DNA from: Dactylellina haptotyla
Taxonomy: Eukaryota; Ascomycota; Orbiliomycetes; Orbiliales; Orbiliaceae
Reading direction: 5' to 3'
Length of the DNA: 64,000 nucleotides
NCBI GenBank assembly: GCA_031310005.1
Contig: CM062382.1
Span: forward strand, 2,976,001 to 3,040,000
The notes beneath the pieces were generated by a model. The model did not search any database and was not told where the DNA came from. It saw nothing but the letters and a program-made list of their open reading frames with translations. Below, one piece after another: positions 38,301 through 50,368 of this stretch. Numbering within the stretch: position 1 is the first letter of the stretch; every line of letters begins with the position of its first letter. The translations under genes and the position numbers were made by a program.

Positions 38301-41300
38301 CAGTGGGTCGGCGACTTGAACATGCAAATACAGAATATCCTCCTTGAAAGACTGGAAGAAGCGACCAACACATGGATTGCGGTATTCGACGGCACACTCG
38401 CCGAAGAAGAAGCCGCGCAGCTTAGTAAAAGACGTCCGGATACCGCTGATTCCAATGAAGGCGAGAAGAAGGATGAGAAGGCTGCAATGTACAAGCCGGC
38501 TATGAAGAGGCTGGTGCACGAAATTAGTATCAGGAATCAAGTCATCTATTTGGATCCGCCAATGGAGTACGCGAGAGCGCAGTGGTATAAACAGCTACAT
38601 CTCTGGCTTGGTATGTGTTATTTTCTGGATATCTTCGATTTAGTATGCTGATACGGTATTTTATAGGTGTTGCCTGCAATCTGCATAAGGTCAAGGCATC
38701 TAGATACGAAATGACAGTTCACATTGCTGAGCGCGAAGTTGAGGATAATTTCGCTGAATTAGTACGAAAGGCTCTATCGTTCTTTTTTGAAGTTCTATTA
38801 TTTGCTAATATTATTTACAGCCAAGTCAATTCCCTCCAACTCTTTCGAAAGCGTACAACGCCATTGAGAAGAAAATCGCCGAAGTAGGCGCCTACGTTGA
38901 CAAATGGCTGCAGTTCCAGAGTCTTTGGGATCTTCAAGCAGAACAAGTCTACGATGTTCTCGGTGACAACCTTTCGAAATGGCTCCACTTGCTTCAAGAA
39001 ATCCGCAAGACCAGATCCACTTTCGACACCTCCGATGTCAGCCAGGAATTCGGCCACATCGCCATCGACTACGAACAGGTACAGACCCGAGTCAACGCCA
39101 AATACGACTCCTGGCAACACGACATTCTTATGAAGTTCGCCGGCAAGTTGGGAGTACGCATGCGCGATGTCCACGCGGAAATAGAGAAAGCGCGCCGGGA
39201 CCTCGAAGCGCAGAGTCTGGAGGCTTCATCGACCGCGCAGGCCGTCACTTTCATTACCATAGTCCAGCAGTGTAAGAAGAAGGTTAAAGCGTGGGGACCA
39301 GAAATGGAGACCTTTAGGCAGGGTCAGACAACACTTAGCAGACAGCGGTACCAGTTCCCTGGCGACTGGCTGTTTGTGGAGCAGATTGATGGCGAATGGC
39401 AGGCATTGAATGAAATTTTGACACGAAAGAGCAAGATCGTCCAAGATCAGACCGACGCGCTCAAGGCGAAGATTATCGCTGAAGACCGAGTGGTCACCGA
39501 CAAGATTACTGCTGTCGTGCAGGAGTGGAACGACGAGAAACCAGTGTCTGGAACTATCGCACCGGATGATGCATCGAGAACCCTCAGCACCTTTGAATCT
39601 AGCCTTAACCAACTCAAGTCCGAGTCCGAGATGGTTGCCAAGGCTAAAGAAGCTTTGGACCTACCTGCAGGACCAGAGAATATTCTCGCGTCCATCCTCG
39701 AGGAAGTGCAAGACTTCAAGTCAGTTTGGTCCGCGCTGTCTACCATCTGGAAGAGCCTCAACGATCTCCGAGATACGCTATGGACTTCTGTCGTCCCACG
39801 AAAGATCCGCCAGGGTCTCGACGGTCTCATTGGCATGACGAGAGAGATGCCCAGTCGAATGCGCCAGTACGCTGCGTTCGAGCATATCCAGAATGTACTG
39901 AAGACGCTTGTATCTGTCAACCCGCTGCTGATGGAGCTGAAGAGCGAAGCCGTCAGAGAACGACATTGGGCCAAGATATTTAAGGCTTTGAAACCGAGCC
40001 AACGCATGTATCTCACTAGTTTGAACTTGGGACAAGTTTGGGATCTTAACCTTAAAGCGACAGAGGTGATTATCCGGGACATTATCGCGCAGGCGCAAGG
40101 CGAGATGGCGCTCGAGGAGTTCGTGAAGCAGGTGAGAGAGACCTGGACGAGCTATGTGCTTGATTTGGTGAATTATCAGAATAAATGCCGGCTCATCCGC
40201 GGATGGGACGATTTGTTCGCCAAGTGCAGTGAGAACCTAAATTCGCTGCAGGCCATGCGACATTCGCCGTACTATAAAGAGTTCGAGGAGGAGGCGAGTA
40301 GTTGGGAGGATAAGTTGAATCGTGTCCACGTCTTGTTCGACGTCTGGATTGATGTGCAGAGACAGTGGGTTTACCTCGAAGGTGTCTTTACAGGTAACGC
40401 GGATATCAAGCATTTGCTCCCGATCGAGAGCTCGCGATTCCAAAATATCAATTCGGAGTTCTTCGCGGTTATGAAGAAGGTGTACAAGAGCCCGTACGTG
40501 CTCGATGTGCTCAACATCTCCGGGGTGCAAAAGAGTCTTGAGCGGTTGGCGGAGTTGCTGAACAAGATCCAGAAAGCGTTGGGAGAGTACCTCGAGCGAG
40601 AGCGGGTGTCTTTCCCCAGATTCTACTTTGTTGGTGATGAGGATCTTTTGGAGATTATTGGTAACAGCAACGATACGCATCGTATCGCGAAGCACTTCAA
40701 GAAGATGTTTGCGGGTCTGTCTGGTTTGTTGCTGGACGAGGACTCTACTATTACCGGATTCACGTCGAAGGAGCATGAGGAGGTTAAGTTGAAGAAGCCA
40801 ATTTCGTTGATCAAGACTCCAAAGATCAACGATTGGTTGATGGCATTGGAGAATAATATGAAATCCACTCTTGCTGAATTGCTCGCCGAAGCGATCGCCG
40901 AGTTCACCCCTATGTTTGAGAATAGCGAGTTGGATGTGGAGACGTTCAAGGTGTACATCGAGAAGTACCCGGCTCAGATTGTCGTACTGGCAACTCAGGT
41001 GGTATGGACGATGGCCGTCGAGCAGAGTCTGTCTAATGGTGGCGATGACCTGGCTATGTTGCACGCACAGGAGGTTAAAGTCCTCGGTCTACTCGCCGGC
41101 ACGGTCCTCGGTGATCTCACCCCGATAATGAGAAAGAAGTGCGAACATATGATTACGGAGTTCGTCCACCAGCGCGACTGCATCCAGCGCTTGATGCAGA
41201 ACAACGTCACTAACCCGCAGCACTACGTCTGGCTCCTGCAGATGCGGTATACTTATAAAGCTGAGGGTGACTTCTTGACGAGATTGAAGATCAAGATGGC

Positions 41301-44300
41301 CAATGCTACGTTGGATTACGGGTTTGAATATCTCGGTGTGGCGGATCGACTTGTCAGGACTCCTTTGACGGATCGTTGCTTCTTGACCTTGACGCAGGCT
41401 TTGTGCCAGCGACTTGGAGGGTCGCCATACGGCCCTGCCGGAACAGGAAAAACAGAGTCCGTCAAGGCGCTTGGTGTGCAACTCGGCCGATTCACGTTGG
41501 TATTCTGCTGCGACGACACTTTCGATTTCCAGGCTATGGGCAGGATCTTCCTCGGTATCTGCCAGGTTGGCGCGTGGGGTTGTTTCGATGAGTTCAATCG
41601 TCTTGAAGAGAGGATCTTGTCTGCTGTCAGTCAACAGGTGCAAAATATCCAGCAGGGGCTCAAGCGTGCCACAGAAGATCCAGAATCCCAGATTGAGCTT
41701 GTCGGGCGGAACTTGAAAGTCAACGGCAATACCGGTATCTTTATCACTATGAACCCTGGGTACGCCGGTCGTTCGAATTTGCCGGATAACTTGAAGAAGT
41801 TGTTTAGAAGCGTGGCGATGAGCAAGCCGGATAAGGAGTTGATTACGGAAGTTATGCTCTACTCTCAGGGTTTCAATCAGGCCAAGGGGTTAGCGAAACA
41901 AACGGTTCCTTTCTTCGACGAATGTGCGAAGAAGCTGTCGAAGCAGGCCCACTATGATTTCGGATTGAGAGCCTTGAAAAGCGTGCTTGTTAGTTCCGGT
42001 GGGCTGAAGAGAGCTAGGTTGCAAGATACCGATTCCGAGCAGGTCCACCCTGGAAGCGAGTTGAAGTGGGAGGCTCAGATCATCTTGCAGAGCTTGAGGG
42101 AGACTATCGCGCCAAAACTTATTCGGGAAGACGTCAATGTCATGAGAGGCATCGAACTCACGGCGTTCCCTGGTATCGAGTACGTTCCTGGTAATTTGAA
42201 GAAGTTAGAGGCAGCGATTAGCAAGATTGCGGTCGAGCAAAACTTTTTGGTAACGGATACTTGGATGACCAAAGTTCTTCAGTTGTATCAAATTCAGTCG
42301 ATCCATCACGGTGTGATGATGGTTGGAGAGTCTGGATCTGGTAAATCGTCCGCGTGGAAGGTCCTCCTACAGGCCATGCAGCAAGTTGAAGGTGTGGAAG
42401 GTGTTTCTCACATCATCGATCCCAAAGTCATGTCCAAGGAGGCTTTGTACGGTAGCCTCGACTCCACAACACGAGAATGGACTGATGGATTGTTCACGAG
42501 CATATTGAGAAAGATCGTCGATAACTTGCGTGGCGAAGATTCGAAGCGTCACTGGATTGTGTTTGATGGTGACGTTGACCCCGAATGGGTTGAGAACTTG
42601 AACAGGTAAATAGTGCATTGTTTGATCTGGGTTGAAAGAGTATCTATGCTAACAGATTTTATAGTGTCTTGGATGATAACAAGTTGCTGACTTTACCTAA
42701 CGGTGAACGTCTCAACTTGCCTCCTAATGTTCGTATCATGTTCGAAGTCGAAACTTTGAAATATGCGACACTTGCCACTGTCAGTCGTTGCGGTATGGTC
42801 TGGTTCAACAATGATACAGTTACGGACGAAATGATGGTGCGGCATTATCTCAAGACATTATCCTCTGTTCCATTCGAGGATCTTGACGAGGATAACGTCA
42901 CTACCGGCCAAGTGTCTATCAAAGCTTTGAACGTCCAGAAGCATATGGCGCTATTACTCGAACAGCAGCTCCTCCGGGATGGCTTCATAACAACTGTGCT
43001 CCAGGCAGCTAGTAAATACAACCACATCATGGAGTTCACTCAAACCCGAGTCTTGAATACTCTATTCTCCTTACTTAACAAGACCTGCAGGACCGTTATC
43101 GAATATAATTTACAACACATTGACTTCCCGCTTGAAGATACTCAAATGGAGAGTTTTGTATCCAAGAAGATTCTGCTCACACTTGTTTGGAGTTTGACGG
43201 GTGATTGTCCCCTGACGGATAGACAAGCATTTGGCGAGTTTATCTGTGGCAGGACAACCATCGCTCTTCCCTCGTTGAACGACGGCGGCTCTATTATTGA
43301 TTATGATGTCGCGTTGCCAAACGGGGAGTGGATTAGCTGGCAGAACCAGGTACCTCACGTCGAAGTCAATACTCACTCTGTTACTCAGACAGATGTGGTC
43401 ATTCCTACCCTTGACACTGTTAGACACGAGGATGTCCTTTACTCGTGGCTCGCGGAGCACAAACCGCTGCTGCTCTGCGGTCCTCCTGGTTCTGGTAAGA
43501 CAATGACGCTGTTCAGCGCCCTCCGAAAGTTGCCAAACATGGAGGTTGTCGGTCTCAATTTCTCGAGCGCCACGACACCTGATCTGCTCATCAAGACTTT
43601 CGAACAATACTGCGAGTATAGGAAGACATTGAACGGCGTCATCCTCTCGCCAACGCAGATTGGCCGGTGGTTGGTCATTTTCTGTGACGAAATCAACTTG
43701 CCCGCCCCGGATAAATATGGAACTCAACGTGCAATTTCGTTCCTCAGGCAGTTGGTTGAGCAGAATGGTTTCTGGAAGACGAGCGACAAGACTTGGGTCA
43801 CACTCGACAGGATTCAGTTCGTGGGCGCATGCAACCCGCCGACCGATGCTGGCCGTACACCCATGGGTCCCAGATTCCTCAGCCACGCCCCATTGATCAT
43901 GGTTGACTACCCCGGAGAATTGTCTTTGATGCAGATTTACGGAACGTTTAACAGCGCGGTGTTGAAAATTATCCCCAGTTTGAGAGGTTACTCTGATGCC
44001 CTGACGAAGGCTATGGTTAGTTTCTATCTGGAGAGTCAAAGGAGATTCACGCCGAAGATTCAGCCGCATTATGTTTACTCACCTAGAGAGTTGACGAGAT
44101 GGGTGAGAGGTGTTTACGAAGCACTGAAGCCACTTGAGAATCTTTCGCTCGAAGGGTTGGTAAGAATCTGGGCGCATGAAGCCTTACGGTTGTTCCAGGA
44201 TCGATTGGTTGGTGAAGATGAGAGACAGTGGACGGATGATTCGGTGAAGAGGATTGCGTTGGAGTGCTTCCCAAACATCGATGAAGACAAGGCACTTGCT

Positions 44301-47300
44301 GGGCCGATTCTATTCTCCAATTGGCTGTCGAAGAACTACGTTCCTGTTGACAGAGAGCAACTGAGAGATTTCGCGAAAGCGAGATTAAAGACGTTCTGTG
44401 AGGAAGAGGTGGATGTTCCGTTGATTTTGTTCAACGATGTGCTGGAGCACGTTTTGAGAATCGATAGAGTGTTTAGACAGCCGCAGGGGCACTTGATTTT
44501 GATCGGTGTTAGCGGTAGTGGAAAGGTAATTTGCCAGTGCAGAATCTCAAAGAAGTATGGAAGGCTAACTAAAATATGTTATAGACTACATTATCTCGCT
44601 TCGTCGCTTGGATGAACGGCCTTAAGGTTTTCCAGATCAAGGTTCACGGGAAATACTCTGGAGAAGACTTTGATGAAGATTTACGAGATGTTCTCCGACG
44701 ATGTGGTTGTAAGGGCGAGAAGATCTGCTTCATCATGGACGAGGCTAATGTCCTTGATTCCGGTTTCTTGGAACGCATGAACACGTTGCTCGCCAACGCC
44801 GAGGTGCCCGGTCTCTTTGAGGGAGACGATTTCGCAGCCCTGATGACAGCATGCAAGGAAGGTGCTCAGAAACAAGGTCTGCTGCTTGACTCTCAAGAGG
44901 AGTTGTACAAATGGTTCACCCAGCAGATCGTCAAGAATCTCCACGTTGTTTTCACCATGAACCCACCTCAGGGTGGTCTCGCTTCGAAGGCAGCAACTTC
45001 GCCGGCTTTGTTCAATCGTTGCGTGCTCAATTGGTTTGGAGACTGGAGCGATCAAGCTTTCTATCAAGTCGGTATGGAACTCACACATGGTGTGGATCTT
45101 GACCGTTCAGGATATATCGCACCATCTAGCATACCTGTTGCGTATAGAGGATTGACCTTGCCGCCTTCGCATCGCGAGGCTGTTATCAATTCTATGGTGC
45201 ACATTCATCACTCTATGCATCGTTTCAATGACAAGTTACTCAAACAGCAAGGCAAGATGACATTCTTGACCCCAAGACACTATTTGGACTTTGTTGCACA
45301 ATACGTCAAGCTTTACAAGGAGAAACGAGAAGATCTTGAGGAGCAACAGCGACATTTGAACGTCGGTCTCGACAAGCTTAAGGATACTGTTGAGAAGGTT
45401 TCCGATCTTCGAAAGAGCTTAGCGGAGAAGCAAGGACAGTTGGAAAGAAAAAGTGCCGAGGCGAACGAGAAGCTGCAACGCATGGTGGCAGATCAACAGG
45501 AAACCGAAAAGAAGAGAGCGGAGTCGCTGAAGGTTCAAAAGGCATTGGCAACCCAAGAAAAAGAAGTCGCCGAACGAAAAGATATTGTGCTTGCAGATCT
45601 CGCCAGAGCCGAACCAGCCGTCATTGAAGCCCAGAAGAGTGTTAGCAACATCAAGAAAACACAGCTCACCGAAGTCAGATCCATGGGCAATCCACCTATT
45701 GGTGTGCAACTTGCCATGGAAGCTGTGTGCTCGCTTTTGGGACATCGCGTCGACAACTGGAGATCCATTCAAAATATCATTCGTAGCGAGAATTTCATCC
45801 CTAGCATTGTCGGATTCGATAATGAGAAGCAAATGACCAAGAGTTTGAGAGCGAAGATGCAAACAGAGTACCTGTCCAAGCCGAATTTCACGTTCGAAAT
45901 CATCAACAAGGCATCCAGGGCCTGCGGTCCATTGGTGCAGTGGGTTGAAGCGCAAGTCAACTACAGCGAGATCTTGGATAGGGTTGGACCCTTGAGAGAT
46001 GAAGTTGCGGATTTGGAGCAGAAAGCAGAGGAAACCAAGGAGAGCGCTGTAGCTATGATGGAAATGATCCAACATCTTGAGGAGAGTATTGCAAGGTACA
46101 AAGAAGAGTACGCTTCATTGATCAGCGAAACCCAGGCAATCAAGACGGAGATGTCGAAGGTCCAGTTCAAGGTGGACCGCAGTGTCAAATTACTCGACAG
46201 CTTGTCTTCCGAGAGAGTTCGTTGGGATGAGAGCAGCAGGTCTTTCGAGACTCAAATCGGCACGCTGGTTGGAGATGTGCTGCTATCTTCTGCATTCCTT
46301 GCCTACAGCGGTCTTTACGATCAACAGTTCAGAAAATCCATGTTGGACGAGTGGATGAACCAGCTTCAAATGTCAGGCATCGATTACAAGCAGCATAACC
46401 CAGTTACAGGCTACTTATCAACCGCCGACGAACGACTACACTGGCAAGAAAATTCGCTGCCAGTTGACGATCTCTGCACGGAGAACGCCATCATTCTCAA
46501 GCGGTTCAACCGATATCCACTGATTATCGACCCGTCCGGACGAGTGACGGACTTCTTATCTAACTCTAATAAAGAGAGGAAGCTCACGATCACAAGTTTC
46601 TTGGATGATTCGTTCACCAAACAACTTGAGAGTTCTCTTCGTTTCGGTAACCCAATTTTGATTCAAGATGCGGAACATTTGGATCCAATTTTGAACCATG
46701 TTCTGAACAAAGAGTACCAGAAGACCGGCGGTCGTGTTCTGATCCAACTCGGAAAGCAGGAGATTGATTTCTCTCCGGCCTTCAAGATCTATTTGTCCAC
46801 TCGAGATCCATCGGCCTCCTTCCCACCCGATATTTGCAGTCGTACTACATTTGTCAATTTCACGGTCACTAAGAGCAGCTTGCAAACACAGACACTCAAC
46901 CAGGTTCTCAAATTCGAGCGACCGGATGTAGATCAAAGACGAAGCAACTTGATGAAGCTGCAAGGAGAGTTCAAGCTTCACTTGCGGAAATTGGAGAAGA
47001 GTTTGCTGCAAGCCTTGAACGAGAGCAGAGGTAATATTTTAGATGACGATCGTGTCATCGATACACTTGAAACATTGAAGAGAGAGGCGGCAGAAGTTTC
47101 AAAGAAGATGGCAGAAACTGAAGGTGTCATGAGCGAGGTCGAGGCAATCACCGGACAATACGAGATTATTGCCAAGGCTTGCAGTTCCGTCTTTGCAGTC
47201 CTAGAACACCTCCACCATTTGAACCATTTCTACCAGTTCTCCCTTCAGTACTTCCTTGATATTTTTCACGCAGTCCTTTACGAGAACAGACGACTCGCCG

Positions 47301-48845
47301 AGGAGAAGGAACACAATGCTCGCATCCAAATTATCCTGCGCGATTTGTTCATCACCACGTATCAGCGTACCTCACTTGGCTTACTTCAGAGGGATCGTGT
47401 TACTTTTGCAATGCTTCTATCTCAAGCATCTCATTACGCCTTTGACCGCAGCATGATAGATACACTATTGGATGATAATGTCGTCGGAATTGACGTATCA
47501 AGCGAGCCTAAACGACGTGAGGAGGCTTTGAGGAAAGTTTCGAGTCTACCAATTTTCAAAGAACATTTCAAAAACGTTGCTCAGGCCGATTGGGACAAGT
47601 TCTTCGCCGAGGAGACAGCGGAAGATAATGTTCCCACCCTTTGGGACGACAAGACTTCCGACTTGGACAAGTCATTGAAACGACTGATTATTGTCAAGCT
47701 CTGCCGTCTTGATAGACTTGTTCCGTCTGCGGAGGCATTTGTTGCAAATGTCTTTGGGAAAGAAATCTTGGATGCCACAGGTGACTTGGGAGATGTCGTC
47801 AAGCAAGTTTCCGCAACTACCCCGATCGCCCTTGCCTCTTCGCCCGGTTTCGACGCAAGTTACAAGGTTGACAACCTCGTCCAACAAGTCGGCGCGAATT
47901 GTCTCAACATTGCTATGGGTTCCAACGAAGGTCTTACAATGGCCGACAAAGCTGTCAGCAGCGCCGCATCAGTTGGCTCTTGGGTACTCATCAAGAACGT
48001 CCACCTCACTCCTGGATGGTTACAGTCTCTTGAGAAACGTCTTGACGCTCTCAAGCCTCATCAAGACTTCAGGCTGTTCCTGTCTATGGAATCATCGCCC
48101 AAGATACCTGTCAATCTAATCCGTGCATCTCGAGTTCTGATGTACGAGCAACCGGCCGGTGTTCGTGCTAACATGAGAGATTCGCTAGGAACTCTCGCGA
48201 ACAGAAAGAGCAATCAGCCGATCGAGAAGGCTAGAGTGTATTTGTTACTCTCCTTCTTGCACGCGATTGTCCAGGAACGTCTACGATATGCTCCAACGCT
48301 CGGATGGAAGGGCTTCTGGGAATTCAACGACAGCGATGTAAGTTATCCTTATTTTACAGGTATGGCAATATGAAATTCGCGGACTAACTTTCTTCTAGTA
48401 CGAATGTTCTGCATTCATCATTGATACATGGATCGATATTGTCGCCCAGAATAGATCCAACGTGGCCCCGACCAAGCTTCCTTGGCCTATGATCCGACAC
48501 TTGATCACTGAAACTTACGGTGGCAAGATTGACGATGAGTCAGACTTTAACCTGTTGCGATCTCTGGTTGAGACTGTGTTCACACCTGCCGCGTTCGAGA
48601 CAGACCACAGGCTCGTCGATGGCGAGAACCCGCTACTGGTGCCGGATGGCAGCGGCATTGATCAATTCAAAGCGTGGGTTAACGGATTGCCTGAGAGAGA
48701 GCCGCCTACTTGGCTCGGATTGGGGGCGAACAGCGAGAAGTTGTTACTTGTTGGATATGGTAAGAGGTTGGTGGGACAGCTTGGAACTGTCACGGAGCTT
48801 TTGGAGGAAGGCGAGTCTGTCGGTGAGGCGGCTCCTGCTGCGTAA
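35365..48845 (+). CDS. nudA: Cytoplasmic dynein heavy chain
   Basis: This is the motor subunit of cytoplasmic dynein, which moves nuclei, early endosomes and spindles toward microtubule minus ends. Seven exons, 35365-35671, 35779-38610, 38667-38761, 38821-42605, 42665-44525, 44585-48337 and 48399-48845, join in frame to 4359 aa, the usual size in filamentous fungi. The N-terminal half is the tail and linker. Four P-loops are seen: AAA1 [10 protein letters not shown] (about residue 1949), AAA2 GESGSGKSS (2247), AAA3 GPPGSGKT (2612) and AAA4 GVSGSGK-TT (2954). Walker B boxes include [22 protein letters not shown] and FIMDEAN. The antiparallel stalk coiled coil and microtubule-binding tip lie at about 3209-3516 (for example [15 protein letters not shown] and [20 protein letters not shown]). 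AAA5 and AAA6 and a short C-terminal region follow. An intron splits the AAA4 Walker A between its lysine and the next threonine. Confidence 0.97.
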
Positions 48846-49082
48846 TCTTAGGATTAATTTTCATTACTATTAATATAGTTTTAGTTTTTGGAGGTTGATA
48901 TTATGCGGGGTTATGTTTGTATCTATAAATGTCACAGGGATACTTAAATATGGAAATAAGCTAGGTAGAAAGAAAAACAATGGTATCACATTTCATAACA
49001 ATAATTTTATGTACATTTGACTACCGCGGGATAACCGAGTAGCACCAACAAAAAAAAAACACAAATAGGATAAGAAGGCTCT

Positions 49083-50368
49083 TTATAAAACAGCGAGACC
49101 TGAGCTAAATTGGTTGGCTCCGGGGATGGAGAAAGTACCGAGCTCTTTCATCTTGCCCTGACCGCAAGCCAAGCTCACCACAGCGATATCAGTCTTCCCC
49201 AGGGACGGAGAAAGACTGTACAAGAAATCACCGCCTACGATATCGTCGATGTTTCCGGTATTGCCGTTTGTGAAGTTTAGAGCCGAGACGATTTTACCAG
49301 AGGCGGCGCTGATTTCTTCGATGCGGTTCATCTTGATGTCGGTGACGTAGACGGATCCGGTCTTGGGCGAGTATGCGGTCCAGCAGGTGGCGGCTTGCCC
49401 TGCGATAGTCGTCTTGACGTCCGCTGTGACCACGTGCGTTACAGGGTCGATCTTGAGTTTCATGGTACCGAAGCCGGCGTCGGTAGCGAGGATCTCCGTG
49501 TTTGAGATTATCGAGCTGCCGAAGAGGGCGACGGAGCCGACTGGGTTGGATTTAACGGGGGTCATGCTGACGGTGCCGTTCACGACGGGGTAGACGGCCA
49601 CGAAGCCCGCGACATTGGTGGGCGGGTTACCCTTTACCATGACGATCAGCATCTTCGAGTCTGGGGTGAAGAAGATGTCTGAGACGGTGCCGGTGGGGCC
49701 GAGCGGCGGGGTCGATTGGCCGAGGTTGAGTTTTCTGGCGCCGGTGTCGAGGGCTTTCAGGCCGGTTCTGCCGCTGACGCTGTAGCACGCTACGCCGTCT
49801 GCTGCGCCCGAGTTGAGGACGCAGGCTGTCTTCAAGTGCTTGGAGTATGCGATGGCGACGGGGAACTCGCCCATCGTGGCGGCGGGCTCGCCGACCATGG
49901 TCAGGCAGGTTGGATTGCGGCGGTCGATCTTGAACATCGTGAAGGTGTTCGATCCAGCATTGGTTGTGAATAGCATCTGTGATGGAAATTAAACAATTAG
50001 ATGATTGAACTAGGAATTTTGCTATAGATTTATTCTATAGATGGACTTACGTGATCTTGGACGACGACGGCGTCTTGTGAGAATAAAGCGTCAGGTCCTG
50101 CGGTGGCATTCATGGCTTCCATTCCAGCGCTTCCACAACCGCCTGTGGCATGAGTGCTATATCTTTTGACGTCCAGGCCGCCATTGGGAAGGATTGGGAC
50201 GGCTACAACGGAGTTTCCGGTTGGCATATTGGTTTGGAAGTAGAGGACCTTGGCTGGTCGTCCCTGAGGGCACTGGCCTGATTGGCCTGATTGATAGCCA
50301 TTCGGAGCAGCAAGGGCATATTGAGCCAACGAAAGCGCTATGGTAGCGATTGAGGCAATAGAATGCAT
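49083..50368 (-). CDS. Secreted beta-propeller protein (lactonase-like)
   Basis: Two exons, 50368-50051 and 49976-49083, with a 74-nt intron, give 403 aa. The product starts with a signal peptide (MHSIASIATIALSLAQYALA). The rest is made of repeated beta-strand units with the spacing of a seven-bladed propeller: FTTNAGSNTFTMFKID, GEFPVAIAYSKHLKTACVLN, DIFFTPDSKMLIVMVKGN, WTAYSPKTGSVYVTDI. This resembles fungal secreted proteins of the 3-carboxymuconate cyclase/lactonase group (PF10282-like). Catalytic residues could not be fixed by eye, so enzymatic activity is unproven. The gene is isolated, with a convergent dynein 3' end on one side and 2.5 kb of noncoding DNA on the other. Confidence 0.8.
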
